Assembly: GCF_024494645.1 (NCBI RefSeq)
Contig: NZ_JANHDJ010000001.1
Location: forward strand, 744,001 to 808,000
From: Halohasta litorea
GTDB taxonomy: Archaea; Halobacteriota; Halobacteria; Halobacteriales; Haloferacaceae
Length of the DNA stretch: 64,000 bases
Direction: 5' to 3'
In this document: positions 48,370-57,540 of the stretch, piece by piece
How positions within the stretch are numbered: position 1 is the stretch's first letter
Layout of the letters: each line of letters starts with the position of its first letter
Notes under the pieces: model-generated
The model's input: the letters and a program-made list of their open reading frames with translations, nothing else
Database searches by the model: none
Told to the model about the DNA's origin: nothing
Position numbers and translations under genes: made by a program

Positions 48370-49533
48370 TTACTTTTCGATGATGCTTTCCTCGACGGCC
48401 TCGCCGAAGTGTCGGGCCACGTCCTCGTAGTACAGCAGCATCTCGTCGCCAGCTTCGAGATCAGTGACGGCCTTTCGGCCCTCGCTGGTCGAGACTTTGA
48501 TCGTCTCGGCGTTCTGCAGCAGCGTCTCGATCCGATCGCCGTCAACGTCCAGCTCGACTCTGAACATCGGCCGTTTCTCGATCTTCACGCGGCCGACGAT
48601 CGCCTCGCGGGTGTTGCCCGCGGTGTCGACGACCTGAACCTCGTCACCGCTTTTGAGTTCGGCGAGGTATTTCGTGCCGCCGTCGGGCGTCCGGATGTAG
48701 GCGTGGACCGCACCGGCGTTGACCCGGAACGGCCGAGAGGCGACGTACGGCGACTTGGCGGTTTCGGCGTGGACGAAGAAGAGTCCGCGGGACATCGAGC
48801 CGATCAACATCCCCTCGTCGTGATCCATCAGGCTCCCGGTGTCGATACAGACCCGGTCGGCCATCCCGGTGCGTTCGACCTCCAGGACCTCGCCGTACTG
48901 GAGATCCAGCGTCTCGCGCTCGGCGGCATCCCGGACCTCGACGGTCTCTCTGATCTCGTCGGGGTTGTCGGTGTCCAGTAGGACGCCGTCCGCGCCGAGT
49001 TCGAGCGTCTCGAAGGCGGTCTGGGCCTCGTCGGCGGTCGTCACGCCCGCCAGCAGGTCGGTCTCCTCGCCGATTCTGGCGATCAGGTTCTCTAGGGGAA
49101 TGATCGTCCAGTCCTCGCCGATGACGATGGTGTAGTCGGCGTCGTGGGCTGCGGCCTCGGCGAAGGCTTCGTACTCCTGATCGAAGATCCGGACGTAAGC
49201 ACCCTGTGCCCGGTTGTCACTGTGTCGGAGCGTCGTCAGATCCGCAGAGCCGGAGAAATCCGAGGGCAGATCGACCGTTCCGTCGCCCTCGCCGTCTTTC
49301 CCGACGAAGTAGGCGTCGGCGACTGCCGTCTCGCTTTCGGCCTCGTCGACCATGTCGGCGTCCGATCGAAAGGCGGCGACGTTGATGTCGCCGAGTTCTC
49401 GGACCCGGCCGACATCGCTTTCGTCGACCAGTACCCAGTCGACGCCCGCCTCGATCGCGGCTGTGATTCGCTTTTTACGTGTCTCCCACTCGCCGACCGT
49501 GTCGTCGGCCTTCAACCAAACCGTTCGCGTCAT
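48370..49533 (-). CDS. 3-dehydroquinate synthase II (archaeal AroB')
   Basis: A 387-residue archaeal DHQ synthase. It starts TRTVWLKADDTVGEWETRKK, has the Lys-containing barrel-like first half with DYTIVIGEDWTIIPLENLIA near 132-151, and CIDTGSLMDHDEGMLIGSMSRGLFFVHAET in the second half (positions about 232-261). With ADH synthase it replaces the classical DAHP route: it deaminates and cyclises 2-amino-3,7-dideoxyheptulosonate to 3-dehydroquinate. Placed directly after the ADH synthase gene, it completes the start of aromatic amino-acid synthesis beside trpCBA. Confidence 0.93.
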   Translation of the reverse strand: MTRTVWLKADDTVGEWETRKKRITAAIEAGVDWVLVDESDVGRVRELGDINVAAFRSDADMVDEAESETAVADAYFVGKDGEGDGTVDLPSDFSGSADLTTLRHSDNRAQGAYVRIFDQEYEAFAEAAAHDADYTIVIGEDWTIIPLENLIARIGEETDLLAGVTTADEAQTAFETLELGADGVLLDTDNPDEIRETVEVRDAAERETLDLQYGEVLEVERTGMADRVCIDTGSLMDHDEGMLIGSMSRGLFFVHAETAKSPYVASRPFRVNAGAVHAYIRTPDGGTKYLAELKSGDEVQVVDTAGNTREAIVGRVKIEKRPMFRVELDVDGDRIETLLQNAETIKVSTSEGRKAVTDLEAGDEMLLYYEDVARHFGEAVEESIIEK

Positions 49534-49601
49534 TGGTTGTTGGTCAAAGCGCGGCGGCTTGAACGTGACGGAACCACAGCAGTGGCATACGACCTCGCTG
49601 C

Positions 49602-50396
49602 TCAGGCTTCGACAGTCAGCCCGGCGGCCGCGAGTGCGTCCTCGGCGTCCATATCGTCGTGAATGACCGCCGATACCGCACGCGTGATCGCCTCGGGGTC
49701 CTCGTGTTGGAAGATCGACCGTCCCATCGAGATGCCTGCCGCGCCCGCATCCATCGCACCCCGTACCATCTCGACGGTTTCGGCGTCAGTCCCCGGGCTC
49801 CCCCCGGCGATCACGATCGGGAGAGTCGTCGACTCACAGACGTGCTGGAAGCTCTCGGTATCGCCGCTGTAGGCGGTCTTGACGACGTCCGCGCCGAGCT
49901 CCTCGGCCAGTCGGACGGCGTGGCCGAGATACTCCGGCTCGTCGCCCTGAATGCCCGGCCCACGGGCGTAGGCCATGGCCAACACGGGGATGCCGTAGCG
50001 GTCGGCCTCACCGGTGAGTTCCGCGAGGGCTTCGATCTGGCTCGGCTCGTAGTTCGAGCCGACGTTGATGTGGAACGAGACCGCATCAGCGCCCGCGCGG
50101 ATCGCTTCTTCGATGCTGCAGGTCACCCGCTTGTCGTCTTCGTCGGGGCCGATAGACGTCGAACCGTTCATGTGGACGATGTAGCCGCTGCCGTTTTTGT
50201 GCGGATGGACGCGGTTGGCGACACCCTTCTGGGTGAGGACGGCGTCGGCACCGCCGCTGGTGATGGATTCGACCGTTCCTTCGAGATCTTTGAGGCCGTT
50301 GACGGCTCCAATCGTGAGCCCGTGATCCATTGGGACGATCAGGTAGCGACCGTCTGTGGAGATGCGTTCGAGTCGTGCGCTGAGTCCTGCGGACAT
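49602..50396 (-). CDS. 2-amino-3,7-dideoxy-D-threo-hept-6-ulosonate synthase (ADH synthase)
   Basis: A 264-residue class I aldolase-like enzyme. It shows RYLIVPMDHGLTIGAVNGLK near residues 17-36, the Schiff-base Lys in GADVVKTAYSGD near 168-179, and GGSPGTDAETVEMVRGAMDA for phosphate binding. Members were formerly annotated as fructose-bisphosphate aldolases. It feeds the adjacent DHQ synthase II. A 92-base gap from trpA, with possible TATA-like TACATAG (about 50433-50439), suggests it may have its own promoter. Confidence 0.92.
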   Translation of the reverse strand: MSAGLSARLERISTDGRYLIVPMDHGLTIGAVNGLKDLEGTVESITSGGADAVLTQKGVANRVHPHKNGSGYIVHMNGSTSIGPDEDDKRVTCSIEEAIRAGADAVSFHINVGSNYEPSQIEALAELTGEADRYGIPVLAMAYARGPGIQGDEPEYLGHAVRLAEELGADVVKTAYSGDTESFQHVCESTTLPIVIAGGSPGTDAETVEMVRGAMDAGAAGISMGRSIFQHEDPEAITRAVSAVIHDDMDAEDALAAAGLTVEA

Positions 50397-50462
50397 AGTT
50401 GTTGTGTCACTCTCTGTCAGTAGTGGGCTATGTAGCTTGCGACTCCGGTACCGATACCGACT

Positions 50463-50501
50463 GATCAGGCGGAGTCGATGTGGGTCGATCAGGCGGAATC
50501 G
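50463..50501. repeat. 15-bp direct repeat at the trpA stop
   Basis: GATCAGGCGGARTCG occurs at 50463-50477 and 50487-50501. The second copy carries the trpA stop codon. It looks like a short duplication of the trpA 3' end. Confidence 0.5.
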
Positions 50502-51355
50502 GCATCGGCGATGTCGGCGTTTCGACGCGCCGCGCCTTCCCGGGTGCCAGCGGCGAGCTCACGGGCTTTCGCAGCCAGTTTCTCGGCCGTCTCGTCGACT
50601 GGCCGCTCCGAGTTGACTCCCGCGGCGACGATATCGACCAGGGCGCTGCCGACGATAATGCCGTCAGCTCCGTTGGCGACGATTCTGGCTGCCTGATCGC
50701 CCGAGGAGATTCCGAATCCCACCGCTTTCGGTACGTCCCACTCCGCGAGCCGCTGGAGGCTCCGGGTCGTCTGATCCGACACGTCGGTTTTCGCGCCCGT
50801 GGTGCCGAGCCGCGCCTGGACGTAGACGTACCCCGAGACACGCTCCATCATCTCTTCGAGTCGGTCACCCTCGGTCGTCGGTGCGACGATGAAGACGAGA
50901 TCGAGCCCGTGTTCGTCGCAGGCCGCCCGGAGCGGGTCTGCCTCCTCGGCCGGGAGATCGGGAACCACGAACCCCGAAATACCGACCTCGGCGGCGCGCT
51001 CGACGAAGGCTTCGGGTCCGGGCTCGCCCCCTCGGGAGCGTCCGTACTGGTAAATAAGATTGTAGTAGGTCATACAGACGAGCGGCACGTCGACATCCAG
51101 CTCCTCGACGAACTCGAAAAAGCGGTCGGGGGTCATCCCACCCTCTAGGGCACGGACGATCGCGTTTTGGATCGTCGACCCCTCGGCGATCGGCTCCGAA
51201 AAGGGCAGGCCGAGTTCGATGATGTCCGCACCGCCGCGGGCCAGCGCCTCGACGTAGGCCTTCGAGGCCTCATAGTCGGGGTCGCCGACCGCGAGATACG
51301 GGATGAACGCGGGGCCGTCGGCGAACGCCGCGGCGATGGCTTCGTTTTCGGCCAT
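50489..51355 (-). CDS. trpA: Tryptophan synthase alpha subunit
   Basis: A 288-residue TIM barrel cleaving indole-3-glycerol phosphate. The catalytic Glu is in [16 protein letters not shown] near residues 40-55. In bacterial TrpA the second acid is Asp60 in an LADG context; here the position is Glu (IAEG). The phosphate loops [14 protein letters not shown] and IIVGSALVD are intact. Its ATG abuts the trpB stop (TAG-ATG), so translation is coupled. It is longer than bacterial TrpA by an acidic or Ala-rich tail. Confidence 0.94.
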   Translation of the reverse strand: MAENEAIAAAFADGPAFIPYLAVGDPDYEASKAYVEALARGGADIIELGLPFSEPIAEGSTIQNAIVRALEGGMTPDRFFEFVEELDVDVPLVCMTYYNLIYQYGRSRGGEPGPEAFVERAAEVGISGFVVPDLPAEEADPLRAACDEHGLDLVFIVAPTTEGDRLEEMMERVSGYVYVQARLGTTGAKTDVSDQTTRSLQRLAEWDVPKAVGFGISSGDQAARIVANGADGIIVGSALVDIVAAGVNSERPVDETAEKLAAKARELAAGTREGAARRNADIADADSA

Positions 51356-52594
51356 CTAGATCCCCTCCGAGAACATCGACATATCCGGCGCGTTCGGGAT
51401 CTCGCGGGCCTCGGTCTCCTCGATCGCCGACTGGAGGTCCTTGTCGCCGCGGCCGGAGACGTTGACGATCACGCTCCCCGACAACTCCGCGTGGTGTTCT
51501 TCGAGATAGCCGAAGGCGTGGGCCGTCTCCAAGGCGGGGATGATCCCCTCCGTCTGGGAGAGCCGATGGAACCCTTCGAGGGCGGCATCGTCGTCGACCG
51601 CCACTGGCGTCACGCGGTCCTCATCGACCAAGTAGGCCAACTCCGGCCCGACACCGGCGTAATCGAGCCCCGAGGAGATGCTGTGGGACTCCATGATCTG
51701 GCCGACGGAATCCTGGAGCAGCTTCGTTCGCGCGCCATGCAGAACCCCTTCGTCGCCAGTCGACAGTGAGGCGGAGTTGGGCGCGACACCGGCCTCCTCA
51801 TCGACCGCCAGCGAGGAACCGCCCGCCTCGACCGCGTAGAGGTCCACGGAGTCATCATCAACGAAGTTCGCAAACGCGCCCATCGTGTTCGAGCCGCCGC
51901 CCGCACACGCGATGACCGAATCCGGCAGGCCGCCGAGCTTCTCGTGGGCCTGCTCGCGGGCCTCCTCGGAGATGACGGCCTGGAAATCCCGGACCATCGC
52001 CGGGAACGGATGGGGACCGACGACGCTGCCGATGACGTAGTGGGTCGACTCGACAGTTGCGGCCCAGTCACGCATCGTCTCCGAAATCGCCTCTTTAAGC
52101 GTGCCGCGACCGGCTGTCACCGGCTTGACGTCCGAGCCGTTGAGCTTCATTCGGAAGACGTTGGGTCGCTGGCGGTTGATATCCCGCTCGCCCATATAAA
52201 TGGTGCAGGGCATATCGAGGTGGGCCGCGGCCATCGCGGTCGCGGTGCCGTGTTGGCCCGCACCGGTCTCGGCGATGATGCGGTCTTTGCCCATATATTT
52301 CGCCAGGAGGACCTGTCCGAGGGCGTTGTTCAGTTTGTGTGCGCCGCCGTGCAGCAGGTCCTCGCGCTTGAGGTAGACGTCGAGGTCGTAGCGCTCCGAG
52401 AGTCGGTCCGCGCGCTGGAGCGGGGTGGGCCGTCCCCCGAAGTCCGCCAGTCGCTGGCGGAACTCGTCCATGAACCCGTCCTCGTTATCCAACACGTACC
52501 GCTGGTAGGCGTCGTCTAACTCCTCGATCGCGGGCATCAGTGCCTCGGGTACGTACTGTCCGCCGTAGTCGCCGAACTTGCCGTCAGTGCTCAT
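51356..52594 (-). CDS. trpB: Tryptophan synthase beta subunit
   Basis: A 412-residue PLP enzyme (TrpB1 type) joining indole and serine. It starts [18 protein letters not shown], has the PLP Lys in [31 protein letters not shown], and the phosphate-binding [16 protein letters not shown] 52594 overlaps the end of trpC by 11 bases. The start with GxFGxYGGxxVPE is the standard TrpB1 beginning, so a further upstream extension is rejected. Confidence 0.96.
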   Translation of the reverse strand: MSTDGKFGDYGGQYVPEALMPAIEELDDAYQRYVLDNEDGFMDEFRQRLADFGGRPTPLQRADRLSERYDLDVYLKREDLLHGGAHKLNNALGQVLLAKYMGKDRIIAETGAGQHGTATAMAAAHLDMPCTIYMGERDINRQRPNVFRMKLNGSDVKPVTAGRGTLKEAISETMRDWAATVESTHYVIGSVVGPHPFPAMVRDFQAVISEEAREQAHEKLGGLPDSVIACAGGGSNTMGAFANFVDDDSVDLYAVEAGGSSLAVDEEAGVAPNSASLSTGDEGVLHGARTKLLQDSVGQIMESHSISSGLDYAGVGPELAYLVDEDRVTPVAVDDDAALEGFHRLSQTEGIIPALETAHAFGYLEEHHAELSGSVIVNVSGRGDKDLQSAIEETEAREIPNAPDMSMFSEGI

Positions 52595-53354
52595 TGTGTG
52601 CTCCTGTAAACCGCTCTGTGTTCGTCGTTGGATCGCCGTCCATGATGGCAGTTCCGATGAGCAGGCCATCGGCCCCCGCCTCGCGCATTCGCTGTACGTC
52701 TTCGACCGTCGACACGCCACTCTCCGCGATCAGTGTCACGTCCTCAGGTGCTTTGGGGGCCAGTTCCTCGAACGTCCCGAGGTCGACCTCCAACTGCCCC
52801 AGATCACGGTTGTTGATGCCGATAATCGACGCGCCTGCTTCGACCGCCGCCGTCAGTTCGGCTTCGGTGTGGACCTCGACCAGCGGCTGGAAGCCACGGT
52901 TCTCGGCGGCCCGAACCATCGGTTCGAGGTCGTCGCCCAGGAAGCGGGCGATCAGCAGCACCACGTCGCTTTCGACCGTGTCGAGCTGGGCCTCACGCAG
53001 GAGGAAATCCTTCCGCAGCACGGGGACGTCGACCGCTGCCCGAATCCGTTCGAGGTTTGCCACGGAGCCGCCGAAGTGGTCGGGTTCAGTGAGCACGGAG
53101 AGGGCGGCGGCCCCGCCCTCGACCATCGCTTCGGCGAGCTCGACCGGATCCCCCGTATTCGTGCCCTCCGTGGTCGGACTCGTGGGTTTGACTTCCGCGA
53201 TGATCGGCACGCGTCCCCGCGATTCGGTGGCCGCAAACGCCGCTGGCAGCGAGCGGGCTTCGACCGACACTCGGCTTTCGCCGCCCGACCGCTCGGCGGC
53301 CGACGCCAGGATCTCCTGGACTGCTGGAGCCAACTCATCCGCAGTGTAGTTCAT
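52584..53354 (-). CDS. trpC: Indole-3-glycerol phosphate synthase
   Basis: A 256-residue barrel. It shows [15 protein letters not shown] near residues 50-64 (the SPS-type Lys region), [18 protein letters not shown] near 104-121, [17 protein letters not shown] near 173-189 and [16 protein letters not shown]. It is the first gene of trpCBA. Three phased TGTAC sites sit directly upstream over the predicted promoter, and ATG 53354 probably starts a leaderless mRNA. Confidence 0.95.
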   Translation of the reverse strand: MNYTADELAPAVQEILASAAERSGGESRVSVEARSLPAAFAATESRGRVPIIAEVKPTSPTTEGTNTGDPVELAEAMVEGGAAALSVLTEPDHFGGSVANLERIRAAVDVPVLRKDFLLREAQLDTVESDVVLLIARFLGDDLEPMVRAAENRGFQPLVEVHTEAELTAAVEAGASIIGINNRDLGQLEVDLGTFEELAPKAPEDVTLIAESGVSTVEDVQRMREAGADGLLIGTAIMDGDPTTNTERFTGAHNEH

Positions 53355-53355
53355 C

Positions 53356-53385
53356 TATGTACACTGATGTACGTATGTGTACATA
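53356..53385. promoter_or_regulatory. Phased TGTAC operator at the trpCBA promoter
   Basis: TGTAC occurs at 53358, 53368 and 53378, exactly 10 bp apart. The outer copies form a perfect inverted repeat TATGTACAC-N12-GTGTACATA. The cluster begins 2 bases upstream of the trpC ATG and covers the likely TATA/start region (minus-strand TTATGTACA). A repressor bound here would block transcription. The divergent MGMT-like gene (ATG 53443) could share it. Confidence 0.6.
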
Positions 53386-53442
53386 ACACTTCCGCCACGA
53401 GACGGAACCCTTGAAGGCACCCAAGGCGTGAGCGGGTGTATA

Positions 53443-53904
53443 ATGACTCCCGCAGGAATCTTCGCACGACAGTTCGATTCGCTCGACTGCGTGGTGCAAC
53501 TGGGCATTGCGAGCGGCCGGGCGATCGACGTCTCGTTTCCGGAGGACGTGCCGCCCGACGCCGAGGCCGACCACGAGCTGCTGGATGCCATCGAGCGGTA
53601 TCTCGGCGGGGACCTGTCTGCGGTCGACGACGCCGAACTCGGCCTGACGGTGCCGACCGACCAGCGCGCGGTGCTCGAAGCCCTCGACTCCGTGCCGCCG
53701 GGCTCGACGGTCACGGTCTCGCGGCTCGCCCGGATCGCCGGGCTCGACCCCGCGGACGACGACGATATCGCAACGGTTCGGGATGCGCTCCGAGAAAATC
53801 CGCTGCCGATATTCCTGCCGGATCACCGCGTTCGTGACGGACAAGGGGCGACGCCGCCACAGATCGCGGCGGCGCTCCGACGGCTCGAAAACGAGACGAA
53901 CTAA
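53443..53904 (+). CDS. MGMT/Ogt-like protein lacking the acceptor cysteine
   Basis: A 153-residue protein whose C-terminal half resembles the DNA-binding domain of O6-alkylguanine methyltransferase. It has SVPPGSTVTVSRLARIAGL near residues 83-101 and VRDALRENPLPIFLPDHRVRDG near 112-133. The catalytic PCHRV motif is replaced by PDHRV, so direct alkyl transfer is not possible by the known mechanism. Alkyltransferase-like (ATL) proteins also lack this Cys and flag lesions for excision repair; a similar role is an inference. ATG 53443 is chosen. It converges with and overlaps the next gene by 4 bases. Confidence 0.78.
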   Translation: MTPAGIFARQFDSLDCVVQLGIASGRAIDVSFPEDVPPDAEADHELLDAIERYLGGDLSAVDDAELGLTVPTDQRAVLEALDSVPPGSTVTVSRLARIAGLDPADDDDIATVRDALRENPLPIFLPDHRVRDGQGATPPQIAAALRRLENETN

Positions 53905-54242
53905 TCGTCGATATATCTCGACAGGCCGATCGCGCCGAACAGAAAGAAGGCCGCTCCGATCGGGCCGTCGAACTCGAAGGCGAGTCGGAACTCGATGCTC
54001 ACCAGCGCACTGCCGAGGATCATGCTCAGCGAGGCGGCCCCGACGGTGAGGTTTCGCTCGGGAATCCGAAACAGCGTCAGTGCGACGAAGGCGACGGTGC
54101 CACCGACGACCAACACCGGAACCAGCGGATGACCGTTTCCGATCTCGGTGATAACCAGAATACAGCCGACAGCGATCATTCCGGTCGCTACCAACAGCGG
54201 AATGTCATCGGGGTCGACCGCGAAGAGCCCCTCGGTATCCAT
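53901..54242 (-). CDS. Small four-helix membrane protein, unknown
   Basis: A 113-residue protein starting MDTEGLFAVDPDDIPLLVA at ATG 54242, with four hydrophobic segments (about 14-32, 37-55, 64-82 and 90-107). No conserved polar motif is visible. It follows the CPBP protease gene on the same strand after a 49-base gap, so it may be the last gene of the lonB-CPBP transcript. Confidence 0.65.
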   Translation of the reverse strand: MDTEGLFAVDPDDIPLLVATGMIAVGCILVITEIGNGHPLVPVLVVGGTVAFVALTLFRIPERNLTVGAASLSMILGSALVSIEFRLAFEFDGPIGAAFFLFGAIGLSRYIDD

Positions 54243-54291
54243 GCGGCCGACAAGGAAACCGTCCCTCTTGAAAGTATCTCTCAAATTACTA

Positions 54292-55119
54292 TCACTGAGA
54301 GAGCCACGTCGGCCCGATCCCTTCGTGAACGACGAACTCCAGGACGTTGATGACGTAGTGGGCGACGATCACGACCACCAAACTCCCGGTGTGAACGAAG
54401 ACGGCCGCCAACCCAACCCCAAGGAGTCCGGTGACAACGATCCCCAGCCGCCCCTGTGCGCCGTGGCCGAGCGCAAAGGCCACCGAGGAGCCGACCACCA
54501 GCAGCCATACCGGAACCGCAAACCCGGCCTGAAGAACGCCGATCAGTGCGCCCCGAAACAGCAGCTCCTCGAAGCCAGCGATGATCGGCAACACGACCAC
54601 CAGGAGGACGGCCCACCCGGCGGCCGTCTCGGGTGCCAGCGCCTCGCGGAGGCCGCTTGGCGTCGACACTCCCCACTGCCGCCCGACTGCGGCCGCCGCC
54701 TCATTGCAAATATAAAAGACACTGCCGACGGCGATCCCGGTGGCCACCCCGCCAAGGGTGAACGACTCCGGAGCGAGACCGAAGGCCCACGCCGGAATCT
54801 CGGTGTACCACGCCAACGTGACCAACAGCACCGCGAACAGTCCCTGCGAGACGGCGACGTTCGCCAACAGCGCGGGCGTCGACAGTTCCGGTCCTGTAGC
54901 TGACGTCGAGGTATCTGCTTTTTCGTCTTCGACGGCCGATTCGCCGACCGTGTGAATCGACCCGTCGGCCGACAGCGCAACGTCGTCGTTCGCGACGTCG
55001 GCCGAGTCGATCGACGAACCCGGGGCATCCTCGAAAACAGAGTTAGAGGCGTGTGTTAACGCGAGCAGCAAAACGAGAATGACACCGAGGAATCCGGCAA
55101 ACGTCGTCCACTGCGCCAT
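54292..55119 (-). CDS. CPBP-family intramembrane metalloprotease
   Basis: A 275-residue membrane protein. A first helix (about 4-22) precedes an acidic extracellular stretch (about 30-80). A hydrophobic core has the CPBP motifs FEELLFRGALIGVL near 182-195 (EExxxR), ALGHGAQGRLG near 216-226, and the His of IVAHYVINVLEF near 249-260. These supply the metal-binding Glu and His residues. It starts 14 bases downstream of the lonB stop. In Haloferax volcanii an Abi/CAAX-like gene is likewise next to lonB. ATG 55119 is used. Confidence 0.87.
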   Translation of the reverse strand: MAQWTTFAGFLGVILVLLLALTHASNSVFEDAPGSSIDSADVANDDVALSADGSIHTVGESAVEDEKADTSTSATGPELSTPALLANVAVSQGLFAVLLVTLAWYTEIPAWAFGLAPESFTLGGVATGIAVGSVFYICNEAAAAVGRQWGVSTPSGLREALAPETAAGWAVLLVVVLPIIAGFEELLFRGALIGVLQAGFAVPVWLLVVGSSVAFALGHGAQGRLGIVVTGLLGVGLAAVFVHTGSLVVVIVAHYVINVLEFVVHEGIGPTWLSQ

Positions 55120-55132
55120 GTGGACACTGACG

Positions 55133-57373
55133 TTACTGTGGGCTCGGACTCGATGGACCGGCGACGCTTCCGTCCTGGAGCGCCGAGCCGGTGATGGATT
55201 TGAGCCGGGCAATGAGCGAATCCTTGTCGCCTTCACCTTCGAGGGCGACCTCCAGGACTTCGCTGATGTGGCTGACGGGGATGATCTCGATCATCTCCTC
55301 GTACTCGTCTTCGATCATCACGTCCTGTTCGTTCGCTTTCGGAATGATGACCGTCTTACAGCCCGCCTTGGCGGCGGCCTCGATCTTGTGGGTCACCCCA
55401 CCGACCGGCAGCACGTCGCCGCGAACCGACAGCGAGCCGGTCATCGCGAGATTCTGGCTGACACCGACGTCTTCGAGCGCCGAAATCACGGCCGTCGCAA
55501 CCGTGATCGACGCCGAGTCGCCGTCGACGCCCGACTGACCGGTCTGGACGAACTGGATGTGAACGTCCTTCTCCGAGAGGTTCTGATCCGAGAACTTCTT
55601 GATGATCGCCGAGACGTTCTGCACCGACTCCTCGGCCATCTCCTTGAGCTGGCCGGTGGCGATGACCTGCCCGCCGGACTGGGTGGGCGTCACCTCGGCC
55701 ATCACCGGCAGCATGATCCCCGAATCCTCGCCCATGACGGCGAGGCCGTTGACCCGGCCGACCTGGTAGCCATCCGAAACCTGGAGCTCATAATCCTTCC
55801 GGCGTTCGATGAACTCGTCGGCCAGCTGCTGTTCGATCGACCGCGAGCGCTCTTTGGCCTGCAGGACGTGGTCACGGGTCGTGTACTCGGCCTCTTCGGC
55901 GCGGGCGATATCGCCTGCGACACGCACCAAGCCACCGAGATCACGGAACTTGAGCGTGAGGTGGCCCTTCCGACCCGCCCGCCGACGGGCCTCCAGGATG
56001 ATCTCCTCGATGGCCGCTGCCTCGAACGGCGGCAGTCGGCCGTCGTTGGCGACCTCCTGGGCGACGAACCGGACGTACTTCCGGCGCATCTCGGGGTCGT
56101 CTTCGATGGTATCCTCCATGTACACCTCGTACCCGTACCCTTTGATCCGCGAGCGGAGCGCGGGGTGCATGTTCTCCATCGCATCGAGGTTCCCCGCGGC
56201 GATCATGATGAAGTCCGTCGGGACGGGCTCGGTCTGGACCATCGCACCCGAGGAGCGCTCGGACTGGCCCGTAATGGAGAACTCGCCCTCCTGGATCGCC
56301 GTCATCAGGTGCTGCTGGGAGCGGATGTCGAGGGTGTTGATCTCGTCGATGAACAACACGCCCTTGTTCGCCTTGTGGATCGCGCCGGGCTCGACGCGGT
56401 CGTGGCTCGGCGTCTCCATTCCACCGGACTGGAAGGGGTCGTGCCGAACGTCGCCGAGCAGCGCACCGGCGTGGCCACCGGTCGCGTCACGGAACGGCGC
56501 GGTGGTGGTGTCGGCGTTGTTGACCAGCAGGTTGGGGACCATCGCGTCGCTGCCACGCGATGCGTAGCGGAACGCGAGGTAGATGATCCCTGCTGCCAGA
56601 ATCCCTAAGAGGATCTGGCCCGCGATGATGAGCGCGTAGCCCAGCACCACGGCGATGATGATCCACATCAGGAAGGTCCGCATCTGGTTGCGCTTGCGGG
56701 CCTCCTCCTTGTGGGCGTCGACGATCTGTTCGCCCTTGCCTGCCGGGACGGTGCGAACTTTCGGCTTGTTGCCGTCGTCAGGGTTGTGGTAAACGAGAAC
56801 GTCCTGGAGCTCCTCTTTGGGGAGGAGTTCGGTCATCGCCTTGGCCAGCATCGATTTGCCAGTCCCGGGCGAGCCGATCATCATGACGTGCCGTCGCTGT
56901 TTGGCCGCTTTGATAATCACGTCGCGGGCGTGTTCCTGCCCGATGACCTGATCGACGAGTCGCTCGGGGATCGAGACGTCCTCGGTGGAGTCGATCAGCA
57001 GGCCACCCAGCAGATCGTCCTCGTCGACGTTGTCGGCGATCGGCGCGTCGACCTCGACGTCGCTGCCGAGTTCGTCGATCGTCGGCGGCTCGTCGCCGTC
57101 GGTCTCCGAGGGCGTGTTTCCGCGGGACCGCGGGTCGCCAGTCTCGGTCGACTCGAAGAGGTCCTCGTCGGTCACCACCGGCTCCGATGGCACCGGCTCG
57201 TCGTCGGCCGAGCCATTGCGGCTCGGCTGCCCGTCGTCGGAGCCATCGTCGGTGCGCTGCCCGTTTTCGACGACGTGCTCGTTGTCGACGGACTGCTCGT
57301 CGGTGTCGGACGGTGTCTCGTCGTTCACCCCCGAATCGGGGGGGCCGTCGTCAGTGTCCGTAGGGTTGCTCAT
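55133..57373 (-). CDS. lonB: Archaeal membrane-anchored Lon protease (LonB)
   Basis: A 746-residue ATP-dependent protease. An acidic N-terminal tail (1 to about 120) is followed by Walker A MIGSPGTGKSMLAKAM near residues 164-179. Two membrane helices (about 232-272, MWIIIAVVLGYALIIAGQ and beyond) sit within the AAA+ domain as in all archaeal LonB. Walker B is GVLFIDEINTL. The protease domain has the catalytic Ser in GDSASITVATAV (about 622) and Lys in GGVTHKIEAA (about 666). It degrades regulatory and misfolded proteins at the membrane and is essential in Haloferax volcanii. Confidence 0.95.
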   Translation of the reverse strand: MSNPTDTDDGPPDSGVNDETPSDTDEQSVDNEHVVENGQRTDDGSDDGQPSRNGSADDEPVPSEPVVTDEDLFESTETGDPRSRGNTPSETDGDEPPTIDELGSDVEVDAPIADNVDEDDLLGGLLIDSTEDVSIPERLVDQVIGQEHARDVIIKAAKQRRHVMMIGSPGTGKSMLAKAMTELLPKEELQDVLVYHNPDDGNKPKVRTVPAGKGEQIVDAHKEEARKRNQMRTFLMWIIIAVVLGYALIIAGQILLGILAAGIIYLAFRYASRGSDAMVPNLLVNNADTTTAPFRDATGGHAGALLGDVRHDPFQSGGMETPSHDRVEPGAIHKANKGVLFIDEINTLDIRSQQHLMTAIQEGEFSITGQSERSSGAMVQTEPVPTDFIMIAAGNLDAMENMHPALRSRIKGYGYEVYMEDTIEDDPEMRRKYVRFVAQEVANDGRLPPFEAAAIEEIILEARRRAGRKGHLTLKFRDLGGLVRVAGDIARAEEAEYTTRDHVLQAKERSRSIEQQLADEFIERRKDYELQVSDGYQVGRVNGLAVMGEDSGIMLPVMAEVTPTQSGGQVIATGQLKEMAEESVQNVSAIIKKFSDQNLSEKDVHIQFVQTGQSGVDGDSASITVATAVISALEDVGVSQNLAMTGSLSVRGDVLPVGGVTHKIEAAAKAGCKTVIIPKANEQDVMIEDEYEEMIEIIPVSHISEVLEVALEGEGDKDSLIARLKSITGSALQDGSVAGPSSPSPQ

Positions 57374-57510
57374 AGAACTCTTTCGCTGTCAGAAAAGACG
57401 AACTGGCGCTTGATATACTTTCTCCCATTCACCAACACTGCCACTACAGGATAATCACCGCACAGCGGGCTGCTACACGCCGATTCGCTGATCCATCATG
57501 ACTCGCCGAC

Positions 57511-57520
57511 TTTATAAATA
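57511..57520 (+). promoter_or_regulatory. TATA box for nadM
   Basis: TTTATAAATA is centred 26 nt before the nadM ATG at 57541, giving a leaderless transcript. Confidence 0.65.
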
Positions 57521-57540
57521 GCGGCGTGGTAGCCCACGGT

